Origin: Acholeplasmatales bacterium
GTDB taxonomy: Bacteria; Bacillota_I; Bacilli_A; Acholeplasmatales; Anaeroplasmataceae
Direction of reading: 5' to 3'
DNA: 64,000 nucleotides
Assembly (NCBI GenBank): GCA_017449215.1
Contig: JAFSJY010000064.1
Location: 1 to 64,000, forward strand
Shown here: positions 6,960 through 14,921 of the stretch, in pieces
How positions within the stretch are numbered: position 1 is the first letter of the stretch
How the letters are laid out: every line of letters begins with the position of its first letter
Notes under the pieces: model-generated
What the model saw: only the letters and a program-made list of their open reading frames with translations
Databases searched by the model: none
Told to the model about the DNA's origin: nothing
Program-made: the position numbers and the translations under genes

Positions 6960-6979
6960 TTTCAAAACACCTCTTTTTG

Positions 6980-7008
6980 ATTATAAGACTAGAAAACATT
7001 TTATTCAA
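6980..7008 (-). promoter_or_regulatory. Promoter of the thioesterase-maf-dusB operon
   Basis: -35 TTGAAT (7003-7008) and -10 TATAAT (6980-6985) are spaced by 17 bases. It is back-to-back with the lysS promoter. Confidence 0.8.
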
Positions 7009-7019
7009 CTCAAATTTAT

Positions 7020-7049
7020 TTGTAATTACTTACGTAATTATGTTATAAT
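7020..7049 (+). promoter_or_regulatory. Promoter of lysS
   Basis: The -10 box TATAAT (7044-7049) is preceded by an extended TG at 7041. A -35 box TTGTAA (7020-7025) lies 18 bases upstream. The leader is short and has no T-box. Confidence 0.75.
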
Positions 7050-7083
7050 TAATGAGAATTTTTTTAAACAAGGAGGATTTTAT

Positions 7084-8607
7084 ATGGAAAATCTAACAGA
7101 ACAAGAGATTGTAAGACGTGGAAAGCTAGAAAAATATAAAGAATTAGGAATAGATCCATTTGGACAAAAATATGATGTAACTCATCATAGTATAGAAATT
7201 AAAGAAGCTTATGCTGGCAAGACTCATGAGGAGCTAGAGGCATTAAATGTAAATGTTAAGGTTGCAGGTAGAATTATGTTTATCCGTAAGATGGGTAAGG
7301 CATCATTCTTCTCAATTCAAGATAAGATGGGTAAAATCCAAATCTATATCAGAAAGGATGATGTAGGTGAGGATATGTACAACCTATTCAAGCTTGCTGA
7401 TATCGGTGATATCGTAGGTATTGAAGGTGTAGTTATGGTTACACAAACTGGTGAAATCACAGTTAGATGTAAGGAATATACTCATTTAGTAAAGGCATTA
7501 AGACCATTACCTGAAAAGTTCCATGGTCTTCAGGATGTTGAAGAAAGATACAGAAGACGTTATCTTGATTTAATCATGAATGAGGATGCTAAGAGAGTAG
7601 CTATCCAAAGACCAAGAATTATTAGAGCTATGCAAGAATATTTTGATAATGAAGGATTTATCGAGGTAGAAACACCAGTATTACAAAATATCCAAGGTGG
7701 TGCTACTGCTAGACCATTCATTACTCATCATAATGCATTAGATGCTAATTTCTATTTACGTATCGCAACTGAATTACATTTAAAGAGATTATTAGTTGGT
7801 GGATTAGAAAGAGTTTATGAAATTGGTAGAATCTTCAGAAATGAAGGTATGGACAAGACTCATAATCCAGAGTTCACAACAGTTGAATTATACCAAGCAT
7901 ATGGTGATTTAAGCTCAATGATGGACTTAAATGAGGGTGTTATTAGATATGCAGCTAATAAGGTAATTGGAAAGACTATTTTCAAGAACCCATTCACTTC
8001 TATTGAAAACCCTGAAGAAATGACAGTTGAAAATGGTGGATTAATTGATATTTCTAAGCCATTTAGACGTGTTACTATGTGTGAATTAATTAAGGAAGCT
8101 ACAGGAGTAGATTTCAAGAATAATAATTATACTCTTGAGGAAGCTACTGCTATCGCTAAGGAGCATAAGGTTCCAGTTGAACCTCACTTTACAGTAGGTC
8201 ATATTATTAATGCATTCTTCGAGGAATATTGTGAGCACACATTAGTGCAACCTACATTCCTAATGGGACACCCAATTGAAATATCTCCATTAACAAAGAA
8301 GGACCCAGAGGATCCTAGATTTGTTCAAAGATTTGAATTATTCATTGGTGGTAAGGAATTCGCTAATGCTTATACTGAATTAAATGACCCAATCGATCAA
8401 AGAGAGAGATTCGAGGAACAAATGAAGGAAAAGGCTAAGGGTAACGATGAAGCTAATGAAATGGATGTAGACTTCTGTGAATCATTAGAGTACGGTATGC
8501 CTCCTGCTGGTGGTATCGGTATCGGTATTGATAGATTAATCATCTTCTTAACTGAATCTACTACAATTAGAGATGTTATTCTATTCCCTCAAATGAAGAC
8601 TAGATAA
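7084..8607 (+). CDS. lysS: Lysyl-tRNA synthetase, class II
   Basis: A 507-residue class II LysRS that charges tRNA-Lys in the cytoplasm. An N-terminal OB-fold anticodon-binding domain (about 55-165, with GRIMFIRKMGKASFF) precedes the catalytic core. Motif 2 (RIFRNEGMDKTHNPEFT) and motif 3 (PPAGGIGIGIDRL) are evident. AAGGAGG lies 8 bases before the ATG. It is the only clearly housekeeping gene on the plus strand of this window, and the downstream 203-residue gene starts one base after its stop, so the two are probably co-translated. Confidence 0.98.
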   Translation: MENLTEQEIVRRGKLEKYKELGIDPFGQKYDVTHHSIEIKEAYAGKTHEELEALNVNVKVAGRIMFIRKMGKASFFSIQDKMGKIQIYIRKDDVGEDMYNLFKLADIGDIVGIEGVVMVTQTGEITVRCKEYTHLVKALRPLPEKFHGLQDVEERYRRRYLDLIMNEDAKRVAIQRPRIIRAMQEYFDNEGFIEVETPVLQNIQGGATARPFITHHNALDANFYLRIATELHLKRLLVGGLERVYEIGRIFRNEGMDKTHNPEFTTVELYQAYGDLSSMMDLNEGVIRYAANKVIGKTIFKNPFTSIENPEEMTVENGGLIDISKPFRRVTMCELIKEATGVDFKNNNYTLEEATAIAKEHKVPVEPHFTVGHIINAFFEEYCEHTLVQPTFLMGHPIEISPLTKKDPEDPRFVQRFELFIGGKEFANAYTELNDPIDQRERFEEQMKEKAKGNDEANEMDVDFCESLEYGMPPAGGIGIGIDRLIIFLTESTTIRDVILFPQMKTR

Positions 8608-8608
8608 T

Positions 8609-9220
8609 ATGGAAGATATCAATATTTTTAAGGATTATGAAGCTTTTATTAAAGAGAATAATGATTTAATCTCTACTTTAATAAAAAACAATTCAAAGGC
8701 TATTTCTAGATTCGTTCCTGTTATAAAGGTTGTTGAATATTTATATAATCAGCATTACTTTAAAACCCTAACTGAGGATGAAATGACATTCTTCTCTACA
8801 GGCTTTGATTATATATTTGACCAATTTCATTTCATCAATACAATCCTTGAATCTAAATTTAAGGGTAATATAGATGAAATGGAAAAATTTGGAACTACAA
8901 TTAATCTTCTTCTTTATATTAACGAATTCCAAGGAGAAGCATTAAATTCAAATGATTCAAATGTTAAAAAAGGAATTAAGCTATTAGATGATTTAAGTGA
9001 AAAGGTTAATAGCTGCCTAGATAAGAATGAAAATGCACCTGAGGAATATTTCCAGGTATTAAATGATATCTTAGCTAATGTATTTGAAGCTAATGATATT
9101 GAAATTCATACAGTAGATGAAATATTCTATGAGGTAGCACTAGAATATAATCTAGAAACTGAAATAGATAATAATGCATTTATTGATTCATTTAATGAAG
9201 AAATAAAAAAACATAAGTAG
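8609..9220 (+). CDS. Hypothetical acidic helical protein coupled to lysS
   Basis: I do not recognise this 203-residue protein. It is acidic, appears largely helical, and has no signal peptide, membrane segment, Cys cluster or nucleotide-binding motif. Its ATG lies one base after the lysS stop with no good ribosome-binding site of its own, which implies translational coupling to the synthetase. A shared, bidirectional terminator follows. Possible roles include a synthetase partner or a lineage-specific cytoplasmic protein; nothing in the sequence decides this. Confidence 0.75.
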   Translation: MEDINIFKDYEAFIKENNDLISTLIKNNSKAISRFVPVIKVVEYLYNQHYFKTLTEDEMTFFSTGFDYIFDQFHFINTILESKFKGNIDEMEKFGTTINLLLYINEFQGEALNSNDSNVKKGIKLLDDLSEKVNSCLDKNENAPEEYFQVLNDILANVFEANDIEIHTVDEIFYEVALEYNLETEIDNNAFIDSFNEEIKKHK

Positions 9221-9221
9221 T

Positions 9222-9249
9222 AAAAAAGTCACTTTAAAGTGACTTTTTT
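9222..9249. terminator. Bidirectional terminator between convergent operons
   Basis: A perfect palindrome with arms AAAAAAGTCACTTT and AAAGTGACTTTTTT gives a T-run in both directions. It serves lysS plus its partner from the left and the ABC permease operon from the right, where it overlaps the 3' end of the permease gene. Confidence 0.9.
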
Positions 9250-10112
9250 CCTTCTTCTCTTGTTAATGCTTTAATAATACCTTCATATATTTTATTTCTA
9301 AATACAATAATCATTATTATTGCAGGTATAGTAACAACTACCATGAATGCCATAATTACAGGAACATCAACATTATTCATTCTTAATGATTGAATTGTAG
9401 TTCCAATTAATCTATAGCTTTCTTCATTACTTACAAATGAAGGCCATACATATAGATTCCAGCATTCAACTAGCTTTAATGCAATTAGCGCAATAATAGT
9501 TGGTCTAAACATTGGAATTAATATCTTTCTTAAATAATTAAAATCAGATAATCCATCCATCTTAGATGCATAATAAATATTAGCATTAACTGATGAGAAA
9601 CATTTATATAAAATAAACACAGTTGTAATATTTAATACTGATGGGAATATTAATCCAATATAAGTTGATGTTAATCCTAAATCAACCATAGTTGAATAAT
9701 TACCAACAATTAAAACCTCACTTGGAATTATAGCCATAACTGAGAATACAACCATTGCGATTCTCTTACCCTTAAATTCAAATTTAGCAAATGCGAATGA
9801 TGCTAAAATTGAAGCTATAATTGTAAATGCTGTTGTTAATATTGAGAATACTAGCGTATTAACAATAGGTCTTAATGCCGAATAATCCTTAAATACATTT
9901 ATATAATTCTTAATACCCTCAAATAAATCATCTGTTATAAATAAAGGACCGCTTGCATTATTAAATCCCTCTACTGATGTAAGTGATACATTAATCATCC
10001 AATAGAATGGTAAGAATAATACTAATGTACATAATATTAAGAATAAATAAGTAAATATCAATGCTATTACTTTTTTGAAGGTTTTTGTTTGTTTTAATTC
10101 AATATCTTCCAT
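9234..10112 (-). CDS. ABC sugar permease, MalG/AraQ type
   Basis: A 292-residue inner-membrane permease with six predicted transmembrane segments. The cytoplasmic EAA loop that docks the ATPase reads YYASKMDGLSDFNYLRKILIP near residue 190. It belongs to the carbohydrate (CUT1) importer family and follows the MalF-like subunit by 11 bases, so the two likely form the heterodimeric channel. No solute-binding protein or ATPase gene lies nearby, so these must come from elsewhere. The substrate is unknown; the adjacent SGNH hydrolase hints at an acylated glycan or oligosaccharide. Confidence 0.9.
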   Translation of the reverse strand: MEDIELKQTKTFKKVIALIFTYLFLILCTLVLFLPFYWMINVSLTSVEGFNNASGPLFITDDLFEGIKNYINVFKDYSALRPIVNTLVFSILTTAFTIIASILASFAFAKFEFKGKRIAMVVFSVMAIIPSEVLIVGNYSTMVDLGLTSTYIGLIFPSVLNITTVFILYKCFSSVNANIYYASKMDGLSDFNYLRKILIPMFRPTIIALIALKLVECWNLYVWPSFVSNEESYRLIGTTIQSLRMNNVDVPVIMAFMVVVTIPAIIMIIVFRNKIYEGIIKALTREEGKKSL

Positions 10113-10123
10113 ACAAGCACCTC

Positions 10124-11008
10124 CTATCTATCCTTTTTTCTATTGCCAATAACTACTATTAAAGTAAATATTACAATAAAGATAATAGATATTATTAATG
10201 CTACTACGGCAGATACACCAGTAGTACTACCAATACCAGAATACATAAAGCCTGTTAAAGTCGTTAAATTGGCTTCTGTTAGGCTTTCTCCACCAAATAT
10301 ACCTATTGCATTATCAAAGTCCTTTAATACTGTTATAGCGCCAGAAAATGTCAAGAATGCATACATTGGTCTAAGCATTGGAATTGTAATCTTATTAAAT
10401 TGCTTAACATTTGAGCATCCATCAATTTTAGCAGCTACATAATATTCCTTCTTAATAGAATGTAGAGCACTAATTAATATAATTATTTCAAATGGTAACA
10501 ATCTCCATATGATATATAAGATATAAATAATCAGCTTATAAACATATTTATCAGTTAAGAAATTTATTGGATTGGCTCCAAATAATCCAATAAACCAATT
10601 AAATAGGCTTACACTTATTTGATTATTTACGTAAATAATCATTGTAACATAACCAATAATTAAGGCACTTGTTACAAAAGGTATAAAGAATACTGTAGCG
10701 AATAATCTATTCAATACCTTTATATTATTTAAAGCAATTGCGATTCCAGTTGCAATAAATAATGAAATAGGAACTGAAATTACTGCTGCTATTAAAGACG
10801 TTCCTAATGCTTCTAGGAAATCTGTATTCTTAAATAATTCAACGAAATTAGAAAAGCCAATACCATTATATTCATTAGTGCTAATACTATATCCTTCCAT
10901 AAAAGAAAAGCTAATGATTTTCACAAATGGTATTACAGTAAAAAACAACAATAACAAAATTGCAGGTAATAAATATAACCAAGCCTTTGTTTGGTTCGCT
11001 TTTCTCAT
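10124..11008 (-). CDS. ABC sugar permease, MalF/UgpA type
   Basis: A 294-residue permease with about six transmembrane segments and the EAA loop YVAAKIDGCSNVKQFNKITIP near residue 190. It opens with the short cytoplasmic segment MRKANQTKAWLYLLPA typical of UgpA-like subunits. It sits 11 bases after the SGNH hydrolase gene and just before its MalG-like partner, in one operon. The substrate cannot be inferred from the sequence. Confidence 0.9.
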   Translation of the reverse strand: MRKANQTKAWLYLLPAILLLLFFTVIPFVKIISFSFMEGYSISTNEYNGIGFSNFVELFKNTDFLEALGTSLIAAVISVPISLFIATGIAIALNNIKVLNRLFATVFFIPFVTSALIIGYVTMIIYVNNQISVSLFNWFIGLFGANPINFLTDKYVYKLIIYILYIIWRLLPFEIIILISALHSIKKEYYVAAKIDGCSNVKQFNKITIPMLRPMYAFLTFSGAITVLKDFDNAIGIFGGESLTEANLTTLTGFMYSGIGSTTGVSAVVALIISIIFIVIFTLIVVIGNRKKDR

Positions 11009-11019
11009 ATTAGCACCTC

Positions 11020-12156
11020 CTAATCTAAAATCTTCTTTGCAGCTAATTTACCCATTAGCTTATAGGCATCCTTTGATGGATGTAGATGATCACCTGAATC
11101 ACAGCCATCCTTAAATTCCCAAACGCCTTCAATATTTTGACCTATTTCAGCTTCAAAATCAATACATTTATAATTACTTCTTAAATTAAAATTAAATTCA
11201 TTCTTTAATTCTTCTCTAAATGGAGCATATGTTCTCCAATTATAGATTGGTAATAGTGTACCAACATAAACATCTAAATTCAATTCTTTTGCAATATCAA
11301 TATAATAATTAATACCACCAATTAGCTCATCTACTGTTGGTAAATCACTCATTGGTCTAAAGATATTTACATCCTCTCCAACAGGATGGATTATATCATT
11401 TATTCCATGCTGGATAATAATCTTATCCGCACCAGATACAGATGATACCTCATGTCTAAATCTATTAGATCCCTTTAAGCCATATGATTGATATGTAATA
11501 CATTCATATTGTCTTAATATTCTTGTCCCTGAAACAGCCTTTCTAACAACAGAAATATTCATTATATTGTTTTCTCTTAATGCTAGTAGCATTTCATCTG
11601 GCCAATTTTGTGATGTTATAGAATCTCCATAACAAATGACTGCCTTATTAGAATCATCTGTATAAATATCTATATTTGATAAGAAAAATACCCATGATGT
11701 AGATTTAGATGTATTAATATCTAACTTCTTATTTTCGATTTGATTACCATAAGCAAAATATCCTTTTGATAATGGTCCAATTATATCTACACCACCTGTA
11801 AGATTTACATAATCCTTAATATAAATAGATACAATTAAATATTCATCAGATTCTAAATCAATTTCACATTCATCACTAGTTATAGATTTATGTGGTTCTA
11901 AGGTTAAATCTTTTTTACCATTAAATGTTAAATAGGTTATATCCTCTATTGAATCAGATAATGATTTACCTCTTGATATAGCAACTAAATCAATCTTTGA
12001 ATATTCATTTACACAATAATTATCTAAAGTTATTCTTATTTTATTACCTTTAAAAGGAACCAACACTGGATATCTTAATGTTAAATCTTTAGCATATCTT
12101 TGAGGCATTGGCATAACTGTAGATTGGGCATTACCCCACATTGTAACCCACTTCAT
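11020..12156 (-). CDS. SGNH/GDSL-family hydrolase (probable carbohydrate esterase)
   Basis: A 378-residue protein without a signal peptide, so probably cytoplasmic. Residues about 1-165 look like a beta-sandwich accessory domain. The SGNH core follows, with block I ICYGDSIT (catalytic Ser), block III HGINDI (Asn) and block V DHLHPS (Asp-His). The architecture resembles esterases that remove acetyl or other acyl groups from sugars. AAGGAG precedes the ATG. It heads an operon with two sugar ABC permeases, suggesting that it deacylates the imported sugar; this is inference from context. Confidence 0.85.
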   Translation of the reverse strand: MKWVTMWGNAQSTVMPMPQRYAKDLTLRYPVLVPFKGNKIRITLDNYCVNEYSKIDLVAISRGKSLSDSIEDITYLTFNGKKDLTLEPHKSITSDECEIDLESDEYLIVSIYIKDYVNLTGGVDIIGPLSKGYFAYGNQIENKKLDINTSKSTSWVFFLSNIDIYTDDSNKAVICYGDSITSQNWPDEMLLALRENNIMNISVVRKAVSGTRILRQYECITYQSYGLKGSNRFRHEVSSVSGADKIIIQHGINDIIHPVGEDVNIFRPMSDLPTVDELIGGINYYIDIAKELNLDVYVGTLLPIYNWRTYAPFREELKNEFNFNLRSNYKCIDFEAEIGQNIEGVWEFKDGCDSGDHLHPSKDAYKLMGKLAAKKILD

Positions 12157-12191
12157 ATTGAAATCTCCTTGAACCGGTATTTATATTCTAT

Positions 12192-12219
12192 ATTTTACTC
12201 CAAAACATATTTTTTTCAA
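12192..12219 (-). promoter_or_regulatory. Promoter of the SGNH hydrolase-permease operon
   Basis: -35 TTGAAA (12214-12219) and -10 TAAAAT (12192-12197) are spaced by 16 bases, with AAGGAG and the start codon close behind. Confidence 0.65.
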
Positions 12220-12227
12220 GATAAATT

Positions 12228-12254
12228 TAAAATCCTTCCTTGCGGAAGGACTTT
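12228..12254 (-). terminator. Terminator of the rnf operon
   Basis: TCCTTCC and GGAAGGA close a GCAA tetraloop on the minus strand, followed by a T-rich tract. It lies a few bases after the rnfB stop. Confidence 0.8.
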
Positions 12255-12256
12255 AA

Positions 12257-12595
12257 TTATTTTACTTTAATTGGATTAACACTACCATCTGGATTTGGAT
12301 GCTCATCTAAATACTTTCTAATAATTTCTGGCTTTCCAGATTTGGCACCTGGCTTACATTGAGATAGGTTATCAGCCTTACCTTCAACGATTGCCTCGGC
12401 AAAACCTGCACAACCTGGGAATCCACAAGCACCACAGTTGGCATTTGGAAGAATTGCTGTAATATCTTCTATTCTAGTATCAACTTCAACATAGAATACC
12501 TTTGCAGCAATAGCAAGTCCTAAACCAAATAATAATCCTAATACAGCAAGTATTAATACTGCCCACAATAAAGTGAATGCACTAACTAATATCAT
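12257..12595 (-). CDS. rnfB: Short RnfB-like electron-transport subunit
   Basis: A 112-residue protein: an N-terminal membrane helix (about 5-30), then a 4Fe-4S motif NCGACGFPGC with a fourth Cys 17 residues later (C-x2-C-x4-C-x17-C). This matches the N-terminal part of RnfB, which receives electrons from ferredoxin. Typical RnfB proteins continue with further 4Fe-4S ferredoxin-like modules and reach about 260 residues or more; here the protein ends at residue 112 with a normal stop and terminator, so those modules are absent. The start is supported by GAGGAGG inside the upstream gene, which it overlaps by 14 bases. It is last in the rnf operon. Confidence 0.85.
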   Translation of the reverse strand: MILVSAFTLLWAVLILAVLGLLFGLGLAIAAKVFYVEVDTRIEDITAILPNANCGACGFPGCAGFAEAIVEGKADNLSQCKPGAKSGKPEIIRKYLDEHPNPDGSVNPIKVK

Positions 12596-12830
12596 CTTTT
12601 TCTTCCTCCTCTAATTCTTCTCTCAACTTTTCTACATCAAACTTTTGCTTGATGGAACAATCACTTACCTGACATGCTCCACAATTTTCTTCACTAATCT
12701 TAATATGCTCACATCCCTTAGGAACAGGAGTTTTTCTGTTTCTAACAAATGTTACAAAGAATAATACAATTAAGAATACAATAATTGAAATAGAAATTAT
12801 AAGAGCAGCAGTCTTTGATATCAAAAACAT
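12582..12830 (-). CDS. Small membrane protein with RnfB-like Cys motif, within the rnf operon
   Basis: An 82-residue protein: one N-terminal transmembrane helix (about 7-29), a basic stretch, then C-x9-C-x2-C-x4-C (GCEHIKISEENCGACQVSDC), and an acidic Glu/Asp-rich tail. The core NCGAC-x4-C is the same as in the RnfB that follows. It may bind an Fe-S cluster or metal at the membrane. It also resembles FeoB-associated Cys-rich membrane proteins. It sits between rnfA and rnfB, where no gene is expected in standard Rnf operons. Its function is unknown; an accessory electron-transfer role is inferred from position and motif. Confidence 0.75.
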   Translation of the reverse strand: MFLISKTAALIISISIIVFLIVLFFVTFVRNRKTPVPKGCEHIKISEENCGACQVSDCSIKQKFDVEKLREELEEEEKDDIS

Positions 12831-12834
12831 AATT

Positions 12835-13419
12835 TTAAATCATTCCTGAGAATCCTAAGAATGCCATAGCCATTAAAGCGGCTGTGATTAAAGCAATAGG
12901 AATTCCCTTAAATGCCTTAGGTGCATTAGATGCATCTAAACGATATCTAATAGTTGAGAAAATAACGATTACTAGGCAGAAACCTAAGCCTGTACCAATA
13001 GCATTAGCCATTGAGTCTCCGAATGATGCTCCATTATTACCCTCAGCAACACCAAGAACAGCACAGTTAGTTGTAATAAGAGGAAGATAAACTCCTAATG
13101 CCTTATATAATGATGGAGAATACTTCTTTATAATCATTTCAAGTAATTGAACTAATGATGCGATAACTAGAATATAAGTTATTGTACTCATGAATTCAAT
13201 TTCTGCAGCTACTAATAATTGATAAATTGGCCAACAAACGATTGCAGCTAGGATAATAACAACTGTTACGGCAATACCCATACCTAATGCTGCATTAGTC
13301 TTTTTAGAAACACCTAAGAAAGGACAAATACCATAGAATCTTGCTAATGTAACATTGTTGATAAGCATTGAATTTGCTACAGCAAGTAAGAATGTAACTA
13401 TTATACTTAACCAAGTCAT
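12835..13419 (-). CDS. rnfA: Rnf complex subunit A
   Basis: A 194-residue integral membrane protein with six predicted helices, homologous to RnfE and NqrD/E. It opens with the LLAVANSMLINNVTLARFYGICPFLGVSK segment typical of RnfA, including a Cys proposed to ligate a membrane Fe-S centre. Together with RnfE it forms the ion-pathway core of the ferredoxin:NAD+ oxidoreductase. AAGGAGG precedes the ATG, and rnfE ends just upstream. The next gene starts four bases after its stop. Confidence 0.95.
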   Translation of the reverse strand: MTWLSIIVTFLLAVANSMLINNVTLARFYGICPFLGVSKKTNAALGMGIAVTVVIILAAIVCWPIYQLLVAAEIEFMSTITYILVIASLVQLLEMIIKKYSPSLYKALGVYLPLITTNCAVLGVAEGNNGASFGDSMANAIGTGLGFCLVIVIFSTIRYRLDASNAPKAFKGIPIALITAALMAMAFLGFSGMI

Positions 13420-13420
13420 A

Positions 13421-14329
13421 CTATGCTACCTCCTTATTCTCTGTTTTTTCTTCTTTAACTTCAGGAGCTGCTTCCTTTACCTCTTCCTTAACAGGTTCAG
13501 CAGGAGTTTCCTTAGCTTCAGCCTTTACCTCGGCAGCCGCCTCTGACTTAGCCTCTACTATAGGAGTTGCAGCAGCCTTAGCTTCTTCAGCTTGCTTAGC
13601 CTCTAAAGCCTTCTTTTCAGCTAATTCTTTAGCCTTCTTAGCCTTTAATTCTTCAATTCTAGCTCTTTCAGCAGCTAGCTTTTGAGCTTCCTTTCTATTC
13701 TTTCTCCAAGCAAGGAATGCAAGTACAAATGCTAATGTTAAGAAACCACCAGCAGATTGTACGAAGATAGGAATAGCATAAGCTTCAGGAATAATATGGA
13801 AGATATACTGAGCACCAATTGGAAAATATACACCAAATGATAAAGCACCAGTACCAACTACTTCTCTAATTAATGCGATAACACAAATTGCTAATGTAAA
13901 TCCGATACCAGCACCTAAGCCATCGAAGAATGAGGCTACAGGTCCATTCTTTGATGCGAATGCTTCTGCTCTACCTAAGATTATACAGTTAACAACAATT
14001 AATGATATAAATACACCAAGTGATGAATACAAATCAGGTATAAACGCTTCTGTTAGCATTTTTAGGATTGTAACGAATGTTGCAATAATTAAAATGTAGC
14101 AAGGAATCTTAACCTGAGATGGAATAACCTTACGTAATAATGAAATAATTGTATTTGAACCAATTAATGTCAAAATAACTAATAAACCCATACCAATAGC
14201 TGCTTCTACTGATTTAGTAGTTGCTAGTGTTGGACACATACCTAATAAAGATACAAATGTTGGGTTTTCAGTAATTATACCAGCAAGAAGGACTGCCTTA
14301 TTCTTAGAAACACTTTTTGTTTTTTCCAT
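13421..14329 (-). CDS. rnfE: Rnf complex subunit E with long Ala/Lys/Glu C-terminal tail
   Basis: A 302-residue protein. The first 200 or so residues are a normal RnfE with six membrane helices and the NPTFVSLLGMCPTLATT segment carrying the conserved Cys. From about residue 205 a highly charged, low-complexity tail (AERARIEELKAKKAKELAEK and further Glu/Ala/Pro/Val repeats) adds roughly 95 residues that standard RnfE lacks. The tail may form a coiled coil followed by a flexible arm on the cytoplasmic side. The gene abuts rnfG and rnfA in the operon. Confidence 0.93.
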   Translation of the reverse strand: MEKTKSVSKNKAVLLAGIITENPTFVSLLGMCPTLATTKSVEAAIGMGLLVILTLIGSNTIISLLRKVIPSQVKIPCYILIIATFVTILKMLTEAFIPDLYSSLGVFISLIVVNCIILGRAEAFASKNGPVASFFDGLGAGIGFTLAICVIALIREVVGTGALSFGVYFPIGAQYIFHIIPEAYAIPIFVQSAGGFLTLAFVLAFLAWRKNRKEAQKLAAERARIEELKAKKAKELAEKKALEAKQAEEAKAAATPIVEAKSEAAAEVKAEAKETPAEPVKEEVKEAAPEVKEEKTENKEVA

Positions 14330-14330
14330 A

Positions 14331-14921
14331 CTAAGCTGCCTCCTTATCTGTTAATGCGATATTAACTAATGTCTTAACTGTAGTAGCACCATAAGTTGCA
14401 CCACACTTAACATCTACACTAGTTAATTCAGATTCTGTTAATTCCTTACCACTTACTGAATCAGAAGTGAAACCTGCTTCATGCTTTTCAGAACCCTTAT
14501 TATTGAATGTTTGCTTTACCCATGAAGCTACTGTTGAAGCAAATGATTGATTGTTCTCTAGGAATTCTACCTGGTGAACAATATTATCATTAGAAATAGC
14601 TACCATTAATTGAATAGTACCATATGAATTAGAACCCTTAACTGTATAAACATAGCCCAAAACATTACCAGAAGCATCCTTAGCTTCTACTACCTTTAAT
14701 ATTTCAGCTGCCTTACCAGTTGAGCCATTTGCAGTATCATATGTAACCTTTGAATTATTTGAATCATATTCTGAATAAATTGATTGAATTGTTTCGGTTT
14801 GCTTTTTAGCTGAATTATCATCAATGATAGGCTTAGTTAATAAATTTAATGATGCTAAAATTGCTGAACAAATTAAAGCAATTGCACCTAAAACTACGGA
14901 GATTTTTAAATAATTCTTCAT
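14331..14921 (-). CDS. rnfG: Rnf complex subunit G (FMN-binding)
   Basis: A 196-residue protein with one N-terminal membrane helix (about 5-25) and an extracytoplasmic FMN-binding domain. The start at 14921 is chosen because GGGAGG precedes it and the helix then begins at once; its ATG overlaps the rnfD stop in TAATG. The covalent flavin site is normally D-x-x-[S/T]-G-A-T; here it reads DVKCGAT, with Cys where Ser or Thr is usual and the acceptor Thr kept. RnfG passes electrons through its FMN in the Rnf chain. No ApbE flavin transferase gene is in the window. Confidence 0.93.
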   Translation of the reverse strand: MKNYLKISVVLGAIALICSAILASLNLLTKPIIDDNSAKKQTETIQSIYSEYDSNNSKVTYDTANGSTGKAAEILKVVEAKDASGNVLGYVYTVKGSNSYGTIQLMVAISNDNIVHQVEFLENNQSFASTVASWVKQTFNNKGSEKHEAGFTSDSVSGKELTESELTSVDVKCGATYGATTVKTLVNIALTDKEAA

